A DNA stretch of 64,000 nt, from assembly GCA_025890175.1 (NCBI GenBank), contig JANPYM010000008.1, forward strand, positions 1,713,650 to 1,777,649. The letters run 5' to 3'. The notes below the pieces were generated by a model, which had not been told where the DNA came from, made no database searches, and saw only the letters and a program-made list of their open reading frames with translations. The position numbers and the translations under genes are program-made. Numbering within the stretch: position 1 is the stretch's first letter; each line of letters begins with the position of its first letter. This stretch comes from Ciborinia camelliae (Eukaryota > Ascomycota > Leotiomycetes > Helotiales > Sclerotiniaceae). Positions 34,960 to 46,978 of this stretch are shown here, piece by piece.

Positions 34960-36904
34960 CCGAGTATAGACACCCAACCTCAACCAAAAAAAACCCTCCC
35001 CTCTCCCTTCCCTTCCTTCATCATGTATGTCGTAATCACAGACCGAGCAATATGTTCAAGAATCTCAACACTCAACAGTCAACATATAGATAGTATTTAT
35101 ATATAATTATTTTGTGGGATTTCGGTCTTTTCGCGCATAAAATCAAGTACTCAAGGCAAAACAACCAATACTCGGAAATATCCATCACTCTCTACTCCTA
35201 TCCTATCCAATCCAACCCATCACGGAAGCACCTCCGAGCTCCGAGCTCCGCCATCCATCGATTCATCGTGCCACTGTGAACTCGCCGATACTATAAGGAA
35301 ACCTAGGTAAGACCAGTCGCAATTCACCATATAAAATAAGGTAAAGTAAGGGAAAGTAAAGAAGAGAAAAGAGAAGAAAAGAAAAGAAAAAGAAAAGAAA
35401 GGAAAACCGCATTATTTTCACTGCAGATACTGTACCCACCTAGTACACTGTACACTGTACACACAAGTACGAGCGAACCCTGATATTCGACCCTGGTATT
35501 CGGTACCGAATATCTCATATCCCTCCCTACACTAATATCTATCCATCGATACTAGGTACCTATGTACCTAAGTACGTATTCAACAAAGCGAAACCCCTAC
35601 CCTCAAGTAACTCCAAAAGACCCTTCATTCAGATAAGCGGGATATTTCATGTGGAACCAGGTCCGGATGGGTAGGACACATTTTGGCGTCGTGTGATGTG
35701 ACGTGACTGACGATGGACAGACAATGTGCTTCCACTTGGAAGATGGGTGGTGTGTTGTGTTGGTGTTGTGTGTTGTGTGAGGTTGGGTGAGGGGATGGGA
35801 GGGGAGGGGTTCTTTGTTAATATGGTAGGGTGGAGGTTTCTTGATTATGTATGTAGGTATGTAATATGTGCGTGTCATTTGTACGACGTAAGTTGGTGCT
35901 TGCTTGCATTGATTGATTGATTTATGCCATGACTCTTTTTATTTTTTGATTTGAAGAGAAGAAAAGATGTGAAGGAATGTGAATGGATGGATGGATAATG
36001 GTGTTGTATGCTCACCTCACTACTGATGAGAGAGAGGAGAGGTATGTAAAAGTAAATAAATATTCATAGAATTCATACTTATGAATAACACTACCATCAA
36101 CCATCAACCGTCAACCTATCAACAAAATCCAAACCACTCATTTCAAGGGTCCAATCCACATTAAGGGTCATGATCCTCTTTTCTCTTCTCCTCACTTACC
36201 TACCACTCACCCCTCACCCACTAACCATAGCCAAAAACCATCACACCCTCTCACCCTCACTCTCACCCCAACCACAATCCATCAGTCCAGCCCCAATCCC
36301 TCACACCACTCACATCCCTCACCCTCATCCCCTCCCTCCAAACGGAGATCCGTCCGCATTAGTCACACATGGAAAAGTATGAAAAGCTGATGGAAAAATG
36401 ATAGAAATGCATGTCCAGTCCAGTCCATGCTGTGTACATGTGCACCTACATGTGCACCTACCTACACACCTACACATCTACACACCCACCTACATACACA
36501 ACGTACCCCCATACATACCGTACCTCCACACCCCCATACCTACATAAATAAGCAATATAAGAAAAACGATTTCCCAACGGGCATTGGTGAATGAATGAGT
36601 GAGGATTCCTGCAGTGCGCGCAAGTCCATCCTACGGATAAGAACGGGTATATACCCCCCTTGTTTATTCATGCATGCTATGAATGCCCGTGTCGTGTCGG
36701 CTTGTTTTTGTCGTGGATGACGGGCGCGCGGGCGGGCGAGCGACTCTTTGATGCCGTATTGTATCGTATTGTATGTAAGGTCGGTCGGTTGGAAGATGTG
36801 GTGTGTATTTTTAAATGAATGGATGGGTTGAGGAATGCGTTTGCATTGAATGAATAAATGAATGAAAGACTTACAGGCAGCCTGTGTAGAGTTGAAGATA
36901 CGAT

Positions 36905-36930
36905 ACATACCTACATACATACATACATAC
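36905..36930. repeat. CATA microsatellite
   Basis: Run of CATA units, one of several short CATA/CCTA tracts between 36.4 and 37.0 kb. Confidence 0.7.
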
Positions 36931-38076
36931 TTTATTGGCGATATCATATACAGGTACATAGCTTTCAAGCCGAGATCCATACATACATACATACCTACCT
37001 CATACCTATGATTATGATAGAAAAGAACGGGAGGTTTTCCCTACATATCTATCATATCTACCTATCACATATGTATCACATATATATACCGTTACCGTTA
37101 CCGTTAGGCTGGCTGAGAAGTATGGGGGTAAAATTGTATATTGTAGAATCGAATCAGACTCATACGATATCAGATAATAGGTATCTGAAGTAATGGAAGG
37201 ACTTGCAGATTTCACCCCACTGTGATAGATAAATTTATTGATATCACATTTACATTTACATTTCCATACTGACCATCAAATGCATCAATATCATATCATA
37301 TCAAATCAAAATGAATCCAACATTATTATTCACGAGCAGAAAAAATCCCCAAGAATCGAATCGGTGTTTAAAACCACATGTAAAACTTCCGTCCGTTTGT
37401 TTTATTTTCCTCTGCTCCATACCTACCTAGTACCTAAGAAATAATATAAATGAACCAACCACTAAATAGATGTGCACTCCAGGCTTCACGTTTCCACTCG
37501 ATTTACCCGGCCAGCAACAAGGTGTACATACGGAATACCGATATGGGCCATCCATCCATCCATTATTACCCAGGTACCCATCTACCTGCATACCTAGATC
37601 CTATCCTATCCTATGCACCGAGGGTTCAATATCGACTCAGATCCATCTGAGTCGAGCATGCGGAAAGTCATCGTCATCGTCATACCCAAGTATGTATGTA
37701 CCTATGGGTTCTCGAGCCTCGACTATTCAACTCTAATTATGTATTTATTGTATTATATTCTTAGTACAGTATGCAGATAAGAAAAACGAGGGGCTTCCAA
37801 GACCGGGTCGGCCGGATGAATGAGTGAATGTTTTGGGACTCTTTAGACTTGGTTGGAGATCGGGAGTTTGGACCTTGGAGCCAATTGACTAGATTTAGAG
37901 ATTGTCGATTCAAGAAGATACATATTGAAGTACGGTAACGGTAACGATACGTGCGAAGAAGTTGGTTTGGATGGATCGCCCCATCGCACCTGAATTGATC
38001 TCCCCCTCCAAAAAGAAAAGGAAGATCTTTCATTTCATTTCATCACACCCTCTCTCTCTCCCTCTCCCCAAACCCA

Positions 38077-38190
38077 AGATCCCAAATCCCCTAACCCTTC
38101 CCTCGCCCTAAATCCCAAATCCCCTAACCCTTCCCTCGCCCTAAATCCCAAATCCCCTAACCCTTCCCTCTCCCCAAATCCCAAATCCCC
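38077..38190. repeat. 33-bp tandem repeat, about 3.4 copies
   Basis: Units at 38077, 38110 and 38143 plus a partial fourth. Each has AATCCCAAATCCCCTAACCC then TTCCCTCGCCCT. It contains single CCCTAA hexamers, like the telomere repeat, but these are not in tandem. On the minus strand it falls inside a small frame (38035-38343) as an 11-residue repeat (EGLGDLGFRAR). Confidence 0.85.
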
Positions 38191-39622
38191 CATCCAGCAG
38201 CCCCACCGAATCTCGATGACGACAGGATCCACGATACGCATCGACGGAGGTATTGAATTCGGTATAGTTAGTTCATTTGCCACCCTTCTTCCCTCTCCTC
38301 TTTCTCCTCTTTCCCTCGCATTAGCATTCAAAAAACGCCCCATCTAGAATGGGCTCTTTTTTGTCTTCCAGGGATGGGGTGTTGTGGGTTTCATCCATAT
38401 GTATCTCTTAACTCACTTTATAGTTCAAAGTTTAAATAATTTCTTGGCAAGCGATGGGTTGGTTGTGTTAGGTTGGGTTCTTTGAGGTTTGGATCATGCA
38501 GTGGGATGGTTGATGGATGGATGATGGAAGTTGGGACTTTGGATGGTTTTAGTTTGGATCTGATTTGTGTTGGTTATAGGTTGGAAATGATAAGTTGTAG
38601 ATAATAAATTGTAGATTGTTTTTTCTTTTGTTTTGTTTGGCCTTATCGATAACTGACAAGGGGTTCGGCAGTTAACGGTGTCATTATCATGTATTCGGCT
38701 TAGTAATCAGCCTAGGTAGTAATCAGCCTAGTGAGCGAGAGCTCTTATACCTTTAAATGGAGTAGAATTGAGCACATCAATTTGATTGGATAGAAACCAC
38801 CTCAGGTCAGGGATCCTCATCTCCAAGGAACAATCCACTCTCTACTCCACGTGCTCTACTCCCAACTCTCAATACTTTATCCCGCCAATAACCAAGGCCC
38901 GGAAAATTCAAGAAAAAAGAGGACTGGACCCCTCACATCAATTAATTTATATCCTGGATATGAATGGAGAGAAATAAATTAATAAATAAATCAGGGTCCT
39001 CCATATCCATATCGCTATCTATCACAATCGGATCCTACACCATTTTCTCGATCAGCTTTGCTTTTACTTGTGTGACGTCAGTTTTGAATTGAAGATTGAA
39101 GATTGAAAAATCCATACCATTGATATTTTGAATTTGACAATTTTTTGGGGTGAAATTGGCTGTTGGTATCGGTAAGTATCGCTTGATGTAAAACGTAAAA
39201 CGTTTTTTGGTATAAACTGTTGTAAACCGTATTTTGGTATAAACGTAAAATGTCTTTTGCCCAGGTGGTATAAACCAATGAAATGAACTAACGCGCTTTA
39301 AATACGGCCGCTCGGGCCGACCAATGAAAGCCATCGCCTATGGCTTGTTCTTAGACTACGTCCGTCTTATTACTGAGTGTATACGGTATCCCATTCTCAG
39401 ACCCTTATGGCAGTTTAACTAATTTATTAACGCTTTTACCGTAAATACACGTGCGTAAATACTAACGGTTATTGCACGAGCAAATTACAATTACTAGTAT
39501 TTTAGTAAAGTGGGGCAGATGTTGAAGCGCGGAGCGCTTATCAGCGGTTCTCGTCACGGAGTGAAATGAAAAAAGGAATTATAATCTTAGACATCGAAAT
39601 AGTATTGTAGTAACTTAGATGT

Positions 39623-39690
39623 TGTTGGAATCACCATGCGCGATGGAGAACAAATGTACTATAGTATTCAGTGTATTTAGCTTGAAGTTT
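39623..39690 (+). mobile_element. Truncated copia-type LTR (family TGTTGGAATCACC), copy B
   Basis: Starts TGTTGGAATCACCATGCGCG and follows copy A closely through GTATTTAGCTTGAAG, then loses similarity. Only the first ~68 bp of the LTR remain. Confidence 0.65.
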
Positions 39691-41977
39691 TCTTGGTTTG
39701 CCACCCACCTACCGTGACCTAACCACCTCCAACCAACCACAACGCAACAATCATCCAAAAAATCATCAATGGATAGCAGGATAGTGTATGCATCTAGCCG
39801 ACGCCCCAGTAAATCAGGGAAGAAAAGCCATCGATCTTTTCCATGGGGTGAGTTGAAGGTGGCTGTAAGCGCGAAGGTAGCTCTGATCCCGATCGGGAAT
39901 TTGTTTTTCCGACGTAGGTTTGGAATGGTTTGATTTTTGGAGGTAGGTGTGAACGGGTGCGATTTCCTCGCGATGATGAATTTGCCATTTGCGTTTTGCG
40001 TTTATGGAGGAGGTAGGTAGGTAGGTGACGGATCCACGTCGCTGGTTCATATGTGTATTCATCAATATGTTGAAATGATGTTGTATGGTATGAATTGTAT
40101 ATCGAAAGATCGATCTGCGCAGGACTTATATGCCTCTGCTTATTCTTACTCACACTACCTATCTATCTATACATATACATACATATTACATATTACATAC
40201 ACAGCACATGTAACACCAAGACGCGGGTAAGGGAGATATCTCCGAATGCAAGGCAAGGCAAGGTAAGGTACTGTACTGTACTGTAAGGTGAAGCATGCAC
40301 GTAGGTAAGTAAGTAATGCAAGCCAGCATATGCGAATGCGAATATCCCGAGTGTGCTTTTACTTTTTCATTTGGGGGGTGAGGGGTTTTCCTATCTTTTG
40401 AATTGTGAAGGTTGTAAGGGTCCCGGATTCGGTAGGATATCCCGTGGGTTTTTTCCCCCCGTGGTTTATATTGGTTTGATTTGATTCGATTGATTTGATT
40501 GATGTGATATGATTTGATATGATTGGATTGGGAACTTTCATTTCTTGTGTTACGTTTGGTGGGAAGGATATGGTAGGTAAACATAGGTAGGTAGGTGGTG
40601 GACGGGTAGTGGACAGTGGATGGTGGATGGGGGAAGAAAAAGGCCTCATGTGGTACAGGAAAGGCTCGAAGCAGTCCGGGACCAAAAGTTGAAAAAAAAA
40701 ATATGATATATGATAAAGAATCGGGAATGTGAGGTTTGGATGCCGCGTCTTTTTCGTACGAGGACCCTTTGAATTTCTTGTGACTTTGTGTGAGGGAGGT
40801 ACTGTAGGCCCTGGTAGGTGAGCGATTATTATTGTGTTGGAACTTGGAACTTTGGGGTGAGGAGAGTGCAGGTGCGGGGGGAGTTGCAGATTTCAGGGTC
40901 TGGCTATCGATAGAATCCATCAATCTACCCATTCTTTCGACGTGGAGGTCCGACGAGAAATGGGAAAATTGAAAATTGGACGGTGGAAGAAATTCTTGAG
41001 TCGGGAATACCTACTGAACTGTCCTTTTTGAGATAGTCCGGGTTCTGATGACTACTGTATAGGTACGTAGTGGAATGATTGGTAGAGACTTGATCAACTA
41101 GAGCTTTTAGATCTTACAATTATTAGTCATTTAGCGCAATCTATCCCTCGTAGCTTCAATGGGAGAGGGGGGCAGCAAATCGATGACTTGCTTCATTTTT
41201 CATCGCCGTCTTCCCTATCCAAGAAAAGCCACGCACGGATCATGAATCTGAGCGGTTCAAAATGAACATAATTTATCTATGTAGGTATGATTTACATTTT
41301 TCCCTGTCCATCCTTTAACCAACAGATAACCGATGTGGTTTGGGGGGGAAGGAGAGAAAATATGCTGTACCACATGTGTTGTACGTCGCGGGCGCAGTGT
41401 TGACCAGGTTAGGGAATCTCGGGGAGAAAATATGAGGGTTTCTTTCGGCATTGTGATAAGTGACCCCGGTTTTTGGGTTCTCTACGGAGAGTATCTCCGT
41501 TGTGTATGGAATCTTGTACTCGAGAATTGTGAAGCTATCAACGCTTGACTCTAGACAACGTTTGGACCTCAAGGATAGACACTAAAGTTATTAGCCTCTC
41601 AACTGACCCCAAACGCTCAAAAAAGGGTTTTCTAACCTAATAAAAAGGTTAATCGTTGGCGGTGAGTAGTGATTTTATATAGAATCTTCTTTTTTCTTGG
41701 CCGATTGTATGATCCTTTACATTAGATGATGATCTTTTAAAAGGAATCAATTTCCTCTTTAGTATAGGTCTTTTGTCTAAAACAATTACCTACTCTGTAG
41801 ATCCTATACTATATGCCCTAGCCTCTAGGTGATGTGTCGTAAGTTGCCCCTATGGGGTTAAAGAAAAAAACATAAATACTGTATTAGAACTACCAAAACC
41901 AATACAAATACTCGCTAAGAATTCTCTCTCTTCTTTATACTTTCAAATTTACAACCACATCGTCTCTCAACGCTAAC

Positions 41978-42690
41978 CCAATCTATCATCAGATCTCTTG
42001 TTTCACGCTTCAATCATTAGGTATCTAATAATTGAAGTGTGAAATTTAGTACCTACTAATCTCCCTAGGCCAGAGGCTATAAGTCACTATCAACGGCATA
42101 CCATTTATCACTCTTCAACTCTTTTTATTCCATATAAACCCTTCTCCTCTTTCTATTCGACATAAACCCCGAATATACACTCCATCCCCAATCTACAATT
42201 GGATCTTTTGTTTCATACTTCAATCACCATCTTATAGTACCTGGCTAGCTAGATATCTATAACTTATCTCTATAACCCGAAGATTATAAAGTATTGAACA
42301 ATCAACCATATATACTTTATCATTCTTCACCTCATTCTATTCGACATAAAACCTTATAGATACACTCTATCTCCAATCTACAATTGGATCTCTTATTTCA
42401 CACTTCAATCACCATCTTATAGTACCTGGGCTAGCTAGATATCTACCACTTATCTCTATAAGCCAAAGATTATAAGTTATTGAACAATCAATCATATACT
42501 TGATTGTTCTTTAACTCTTTCTATACGATATAAGATCTGAAATATAAACCCAATTCTCAAGCTACAATCGGATCTTCTATTTCGCATTTCCATCACTAGC
42601 TAGGTAGATAGGTATCTACTACTTATCCCTGTAAACCGGAGGTTAGAAGTTCCTGGACAATCAATCCCTCGCGCTTCAACTCGCTTCTTC
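41978..42690. repeat. Diverged tandem repeat upstream of the C2H2 gene, about 180-bp units, 4 copies
   Basis: Copies start near 41978, 42188, 42372 and 42549. Each has a version of CTACAATTGGATCTCTTGTT, CACTTCAATCACCATCTTAT, CTAGCTAGATATCTA, ACTTATCTCTATAA and ATTGAACAATCAATC in that order. Copies 2 and 3 are closest; copies 1 and 4 are more decayed. The block ends ~130 bp before the start codon at 42821, so it lies in the 5' UTR or core promoter. Confidence 0.8.
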
Positions 42691-42820
42691 GCTACTTCGC
42701 TACTTCCCTCCTTCATCAAGACTCCCCACTCCTTTCGAAGAAAGGGTGTAAGTTTTATAATTCTCTCCTCTTCACCAATTTGAATCTCAACCCCAGTCGC
42801 AAATCAGTAAATTGATCGCA

Positions 42821-43849
42821 ATGTCGAATTCAAGAGTACCTGCTTTGAAGGGTAGAGATTCCACGGGTCACGAAGTTGCCTTGTTAAATCATCCATCTTC
42901 TGTACCACAGTCACAACAACGACCAATTCAATCATCACAACGACCCATTCAATCATCAATGGATCAAATTGGAAGGAACCCCAGGACCCATCCACAGGCT
43001 CAACACATGGAGCGAGGAATTTCGAATAGGTCCATTGAAAGCATCATGTCAGTGCCCAGCTTGCTTACTAGGGATTCAACAGATTCTCCTCATGCAAATC
43101 AAACTCGATCACCAGATTCACCCATTCTCGACCATGGAGGAAATTATGCTTTGTCAAATCAATATGAAAAGGATCATGGTTATCTTGGGATGAATCATAG
43201 GGAAGAACCACGATCAGGTTTCTCTGGATCACCATGGAATATTGGATCAATGTATTCCTATGGAAGAAATCCTAGGGAAGAAATGCAACCACTCCATCGA
43301 CGATCCAGTAACACCAAGGAAAGAAAGATCCTTTCTAGGAGAAGATACCCATGTCCATACAGGGAACGGGAGAATTGCCACGCACTTTTAACCACCTCCG
43401 GCCATGCAACCCGGCATGGGAAAATACACGAGTCTCCAAAGGTGCGATGCACTGTTTTTGGATGCATGAGGAGATTTACCCGGCGGGACAACATGAAGCA
43501 ACATCTTGCTATTCATTTTAAGAACAAGCCTCGATCTTCATCGGGCATTGTGGGATCAAATGGAAGGTCGTCACTTACAATGTCTGCAGAAGTACAAAGA
43601 GGAGCATCCCCAAGACCCAGAACACTCTCTCACCTGCCCTCATCGAATACTCCTCCATTCGATTTACAAGACCAAGGACATCCAACACAACACCAAGGAT
43701 ATCCAACACAATCCAACTTGCTGATGGGTGCGCCCCCACAACCATCACATCCCGAAGATCAAGCAGGTATCCAAAATCCGCCTCCCCAAAACCCCTTAAG
43801 TGTACTGGCCGACGCAGCATCCTATGTCTCGAAGGATAAGGATATGTAA
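42821..43849 (+). CDS. C2H2 zinc-finger transcription factor
   Basis: Single-exon gene, 342 aa from the ATG at 42821 (an upstream in-frame TTG is ignored). Residues 1-170 are low-complexity and polar, with a QRPIQSS duplication at 34-46. Two adjacent C2H2 fingers sit at 178-232. Finger 1 has Cys178-x7-Cys186-x12-His199-x3-His203, a longer Cys-Cys loop than usual. Finger 2 has Cys210-x4-Cys215-x12-His228-x3-His232 (CTVFGCMRRFTRRDNMKQHL). A basic stretch precedes the fingers (KERKILSRRR) and the C-terminus is Pro/Gln-rich. It is thus a likely nuclear DNA-binding regulator. I cannot assign it to a named fungal factor from sequence alone. It stands alone, with 15 kb of gene-free DNA upstream and a transposon stretch downstream. 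Confidence 0.85.
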   Translation: MSNSRVPALKGRDSTGHEVALLNHPSSVPQSQQRPIQSSQRPIQSSMDQIGRNPRTHPQAQHMERGISNRSIESIMSVPSLLTRDSTDSPHANQTRSPDSPILDHGGNYALSNQYEKDHGYLGMNHREEPRSGFSGSPWNIGSMYSYGRNPREEMQPLHRRSSNTKERKILSRRRYPCPYRERENCHALLTTSGHATRHGKIHESPKVRCTVFGCMRRFTRRDNMKQHLAIHFKNKPRSSSGIVGSNGRSSLTMSAEVQRGASPRPRTLSHLPSSNTPPFDLQDQGHPTQHQGYPTQSNLLMGAPPQPSHPEDQAGIQNPPPQNPLSVLADAASYVSKDKDM

Positions 43850-44009
43850 ACTCTGTCGAAAAATTACATCTTTTGGAATTCTTGACACCTCACCAATCAG
43901 GAAGCGTTGGAAATTAGCTTTACTGTAGTCGTACAAATCGATACAATCCATAGCCCGCGCCATCTTTGATCTCTTCTACTACCGTATCCCTTCAGCATAT
44001 GCAGGTAAC

Positions 44010-44502
44010 TGTTGGAATCACGATTGGACGCATCTTATTTCGATTCAACGATGGCTTCGAATCGATGGCCTTGCCAGGCTTTAGAATAGGCATTCGCGCC
44101 AACGATGACGCATCTTACGATCCAACGATGGCTCGATGGCCTTGCCAGGCTTTAGAATAGGCATTTGCGTCAAACAACGATTTGGACGCATCTTACGCGC
44201 CAACGATGGCTCGACGGCCTTGCCAGGCATTAGAATAGGTGCTTACAATACTCAGGATATTGGGGATGTGGCAGGAATAAGGGGTGCTATAAGGAATGAG
44301 TGCTAGGAGGCTTTATCACAACCTTTTTGTGCGAAGGGGTGTGTTGAAAGTCGTCAGTACGGTTTAGTACAGCCGGTTTAGTATAACCTCAAGCTAGCAA
44401 TATTGTTTATTTAAGAGCTCTCTGATCAAACCTACAATTCTACAATCAATCAATCAACTCTTGATTCCATGAACCTTTTCCATCGTGATCTGAACTTCAA
44501 CA
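44010..44502 (+). mobile_element. Copia-type LTR (493 bp), copy D, followed by primer-binding site
   Basis: Starts TGTTGGAATCACG and ends TTCAACA, TG...CA. It has a TATTTAAG box at 44408-44415. Directly after it comes GGTTATGAGCCC (44503), see next entry, so this is a 5' LTR. The preceding 5 bp are GTAAC, the same as flank copy C. The first ~12 bp match copies A-C but the remainder differs, so it is a related but distinct subfamily. The internal region is lost within about 250 bp. Confidence 0.78.
44026..44243 (+). repeat. Three tandem copies within LTR D
   Basis: Units of about 60-80 bp starting near 44026, 44106 and 44185; each has GACGCATCTTA, CAACGATGGCT and GGCCTTGCCAGGC followed by TTAGAATAGG. 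They lie in the U3-like part, upstream of the TATA box, where they could act as repeated regulator sites. Confidence 0.85.
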
Positions 44503-44516
44503 GGTTATGAGCCCGG
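44503..44516 (+). other. Retrotransposon primer-binding site (half initiator-tRNA-Met type)
   Basis: GGTTATGAGCCCGG immediately follows the LTR end. GGTTATGAG complements the anticodon-stem-loop side of initiator tRNA-Met (CUCAUAACC), the half-tRNA primer known for copia elements. This fixes the LTR boundary and the element type. Confidence 0.7.
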
Positions 44517-45460
44517 CTGCGTAGCCACCAGTTTGGAAAAGGTTTTTTGTATGATTTGTATAACTTGTGTGATTTATACGATTCGTACGATTTATAATTA
44601 TGATTCATATAGTTCGTATAGTTTGTAAAAATGATTCGTTAGGTTTGTAAATAGGTTTGTAGGTAGGTTTGTAGATTTAGAATTCGTTTGTAGGTTCGTA
44701 CGATTCCAGAATCCGTATAATCATTCGTCGGGCACGTCACCAAGGGCATATGGAATGGAATCTTGGATCTGTAATGTGATAAAGGAATTATACTAAAAGG
44801 GAAAGGGGTTTCTTTAGAAAATCATTATTTAAATATAGAGGGTGATTATGTGATTAGTTATATGGCATTCATTGGGCAGGGCTTAGGCATGATATGATAT
44901 ATGTGATTTTCTGTTCTTGGGTGTTAATTCAAGATGCATGATGAGATGAGTTGAGAAATTGGGAGATTATATTGAGAAGGAGGTAGGTAGGTAGGTAGGT
45001 TGATAGGACTTGGATTTAATACCTATTAGTGACGGGAGTGAGTGAGGAGGGTATCTTGGTGTTTTTTCTTAGGTAAATATCTATTGGAGTCTGTATCGTA
45101 TCATATCGTACCACTCGCCTGCCACCTCCCACCTGCCACCCGTTAAAACCGAAACCGTGTTTTTCTGGGTCGTTTTCTGATGATGTACTACCTAGGTAGG
45201 TACCTTCTTTCCCATGTATTACAAGGTAGGTAGGTAGGTAAAAAGTCCCTACCTAGGTACCCGAAACGAAGTGGGAGGGTTTCGCTTCCGGATCTGTGGG
45301 TCCTTTCACGCCCTATCGTTTCCAGTTCAAGTTTCCATGCATCAACAGTCACGGTCACGGTCTCCCGGACCAGACCGTTACGCAGTGGGCACTTACTTAT
45401 TCATGAATCAGGGAATGATGGGACGATGAAGGAAAATACTTATTCGTATCTTGGGACACC

Positions 45461-45618
45461 CGATTGGTTATTTCTGATTACTTGTTTTCTTTTGATATTT
45501 GTACATGCGTATCTATCTACTGGGTACGTCTGTCGAGTCCGATTGGTTATTTCTGATTACTTGTTTTCTTTTGATATTTGTACATGCGTATCTATCTACT
45601 GGGTACGTCTGTCGAGTC
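45461..45618. repeat. Perfect 79-bp tandem duplication
   Basis: 45461-45539 and 45540-45618 are identical at every base (unit begins CGATTGGTTATTTCTGATTA and ends GTCTGTCGAGTC). Confidence 0.95.
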
Positions 45619-46978
45619 TGAACAGTGGCACAATAGTTGGTAAGTAGGTAATAACATCGAAATGACGCGGGAGCTCGGTTTTTCCAAGAAATAGAAATTT
45701 GAGTATTTGATTTGACCTGGGGCTCGGGATTTGGAGAGTGAGATGTGAATGAATCATGATGGTGATGATGATGATGGTGGAGGATCTGATCTGGTCTAAG
45801 CGAGGCAGGAAGAATTAAAGTATAAAAAATGATGAAAAGTTCAAATGAGCCGTGGACTGCAGGTTGATGAGAATAGTCGCTCCGATCTAGCTTGGGTCTG
45901 GAATCGTTAATTAAGGGGTAATTCGGATATTTGGATTGGGAATTTGACTTCTTTGTTTCGGGTGTTGGAAGTTTATCAAAGACTGCGAATGAATTTCTTT
46001 TGTATTGTTATCAATGACGGTAAATGCCTTAAATAGATAGACTATAATATATACTACTAGTAGGTGGTATTTGTGGTGTGGCGAGAATGCTACAAGTGGG
46101 CGAGTTATTCTCGCCGCTAATTTTTGCCGAGTTGCTAACCTACCGCAGGAGAAAATGGAGATAGAGTATTCATATACCAAAATTCCTTCCTGCATTTCCA
46201 TTTAATTTTCTCCATCCATTGATTTGATTTCATTTGATTTGAATTCATCTTGCTGCATACTTTCAGTGTTTGTACGGGGTTCTTTCTGTTTTCTTATTCT
46301 GTCTCTTGAGGGCCTTATTTCTATTCTACCGGTGATGGTAATCTCCTTTTTCATAACTACCCCAATTAATGCTGTAAATTATTGCATATCAGATGGGATC
46401 TAATCTAATTCCTCAATATATCAACAACAAATAGTTGTTTGTACTAGTATCATGTTATTATCCTTTCTTTATACGTTTTCTCACTTTTGCTCTTTTATCT
46501 TTCTCGGATCTTTCCCGCATTATTAGTGTAAAGAATTTACCCCATAATCTAGCAGTCTACCCGTTAGCTCGTTATTGTCACATATTCTTATTATTCTACA
46601 AAGTTACTAGTATACCCAACACTAATTTGCCCTTCTTATTTCTTTCCATTGAGCTTCAAGGCCAAATTTCCATCAACGAGCTCACTATTAGCTATCGCTT
46701 GCAAGACCCCTGAAATGGAACGTGAAGTATAATAAAGCAATAAGAGATGGCTGTTAAAATGACGGATGCTTATCGAGTGAGCACTAAGTATTGCTGTTCG
46801 GATACAATAGTAATGAACGTCTATATTCAGTGGATTGGGAAGGCAGATATTTCGGAGATTTTAAAGACAGCGAGGTTTTGAGATATTGGGCTCCAACAGT
46901 ATAGGCATTAGTATACTACAGTGAAACGGTGGCTGATATAAAAGCTATACCATTTATTAAAATACATATAAATTTTAA

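Larger units (their letters stand above)
27296..42820. other. 15.5-kb gene desert
   Basis: Both strands lack any frame with coding-like content, splice-linked continuation or recognisable protein. The left half (27.6-31.9 kb) is AT-rich with transposon relics; the right half (32-41.5 kb) is less AT-rich and dominated by simple-sequence tracts such as CCTACCTACC, CATACATA and GGTAGGTA. Specific elements are listed separately. Confidence 0.65.

Noticed and set aside
36540..36992. 150-codon minus-strand frame beginning MYVCMDLG
   Set aside because: Built from CATA/CCTA microsatellite translation (MYVCMYVGMY); not a credible protein.
38077..38190. Interstitial telomere
   Set aside because: CCCTAA hexamers occur once per 33-bp unit and never in tandem.
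39400..39622. Internal retrotransposon region before LTR copy B
   Set aside because: No purine tract directly before the LTR and no coding remnant could be seen.
40186..40932. 248-codon minus-strand frame beginning MGRLMDSIDSQTLKS
   Set aside because: The first ~70 residues look mildly protein-like, but the remainder comes from simple repeats (CATACATA, GGTAGGTA) and has no recognisable domain or splice context.
27296..42820. tRNA or rRNA genes
   Set aside because: I looked for B-box-like GGTTCGAATCC and cloverleaf arms in this and the other gaps and found no convincing case.
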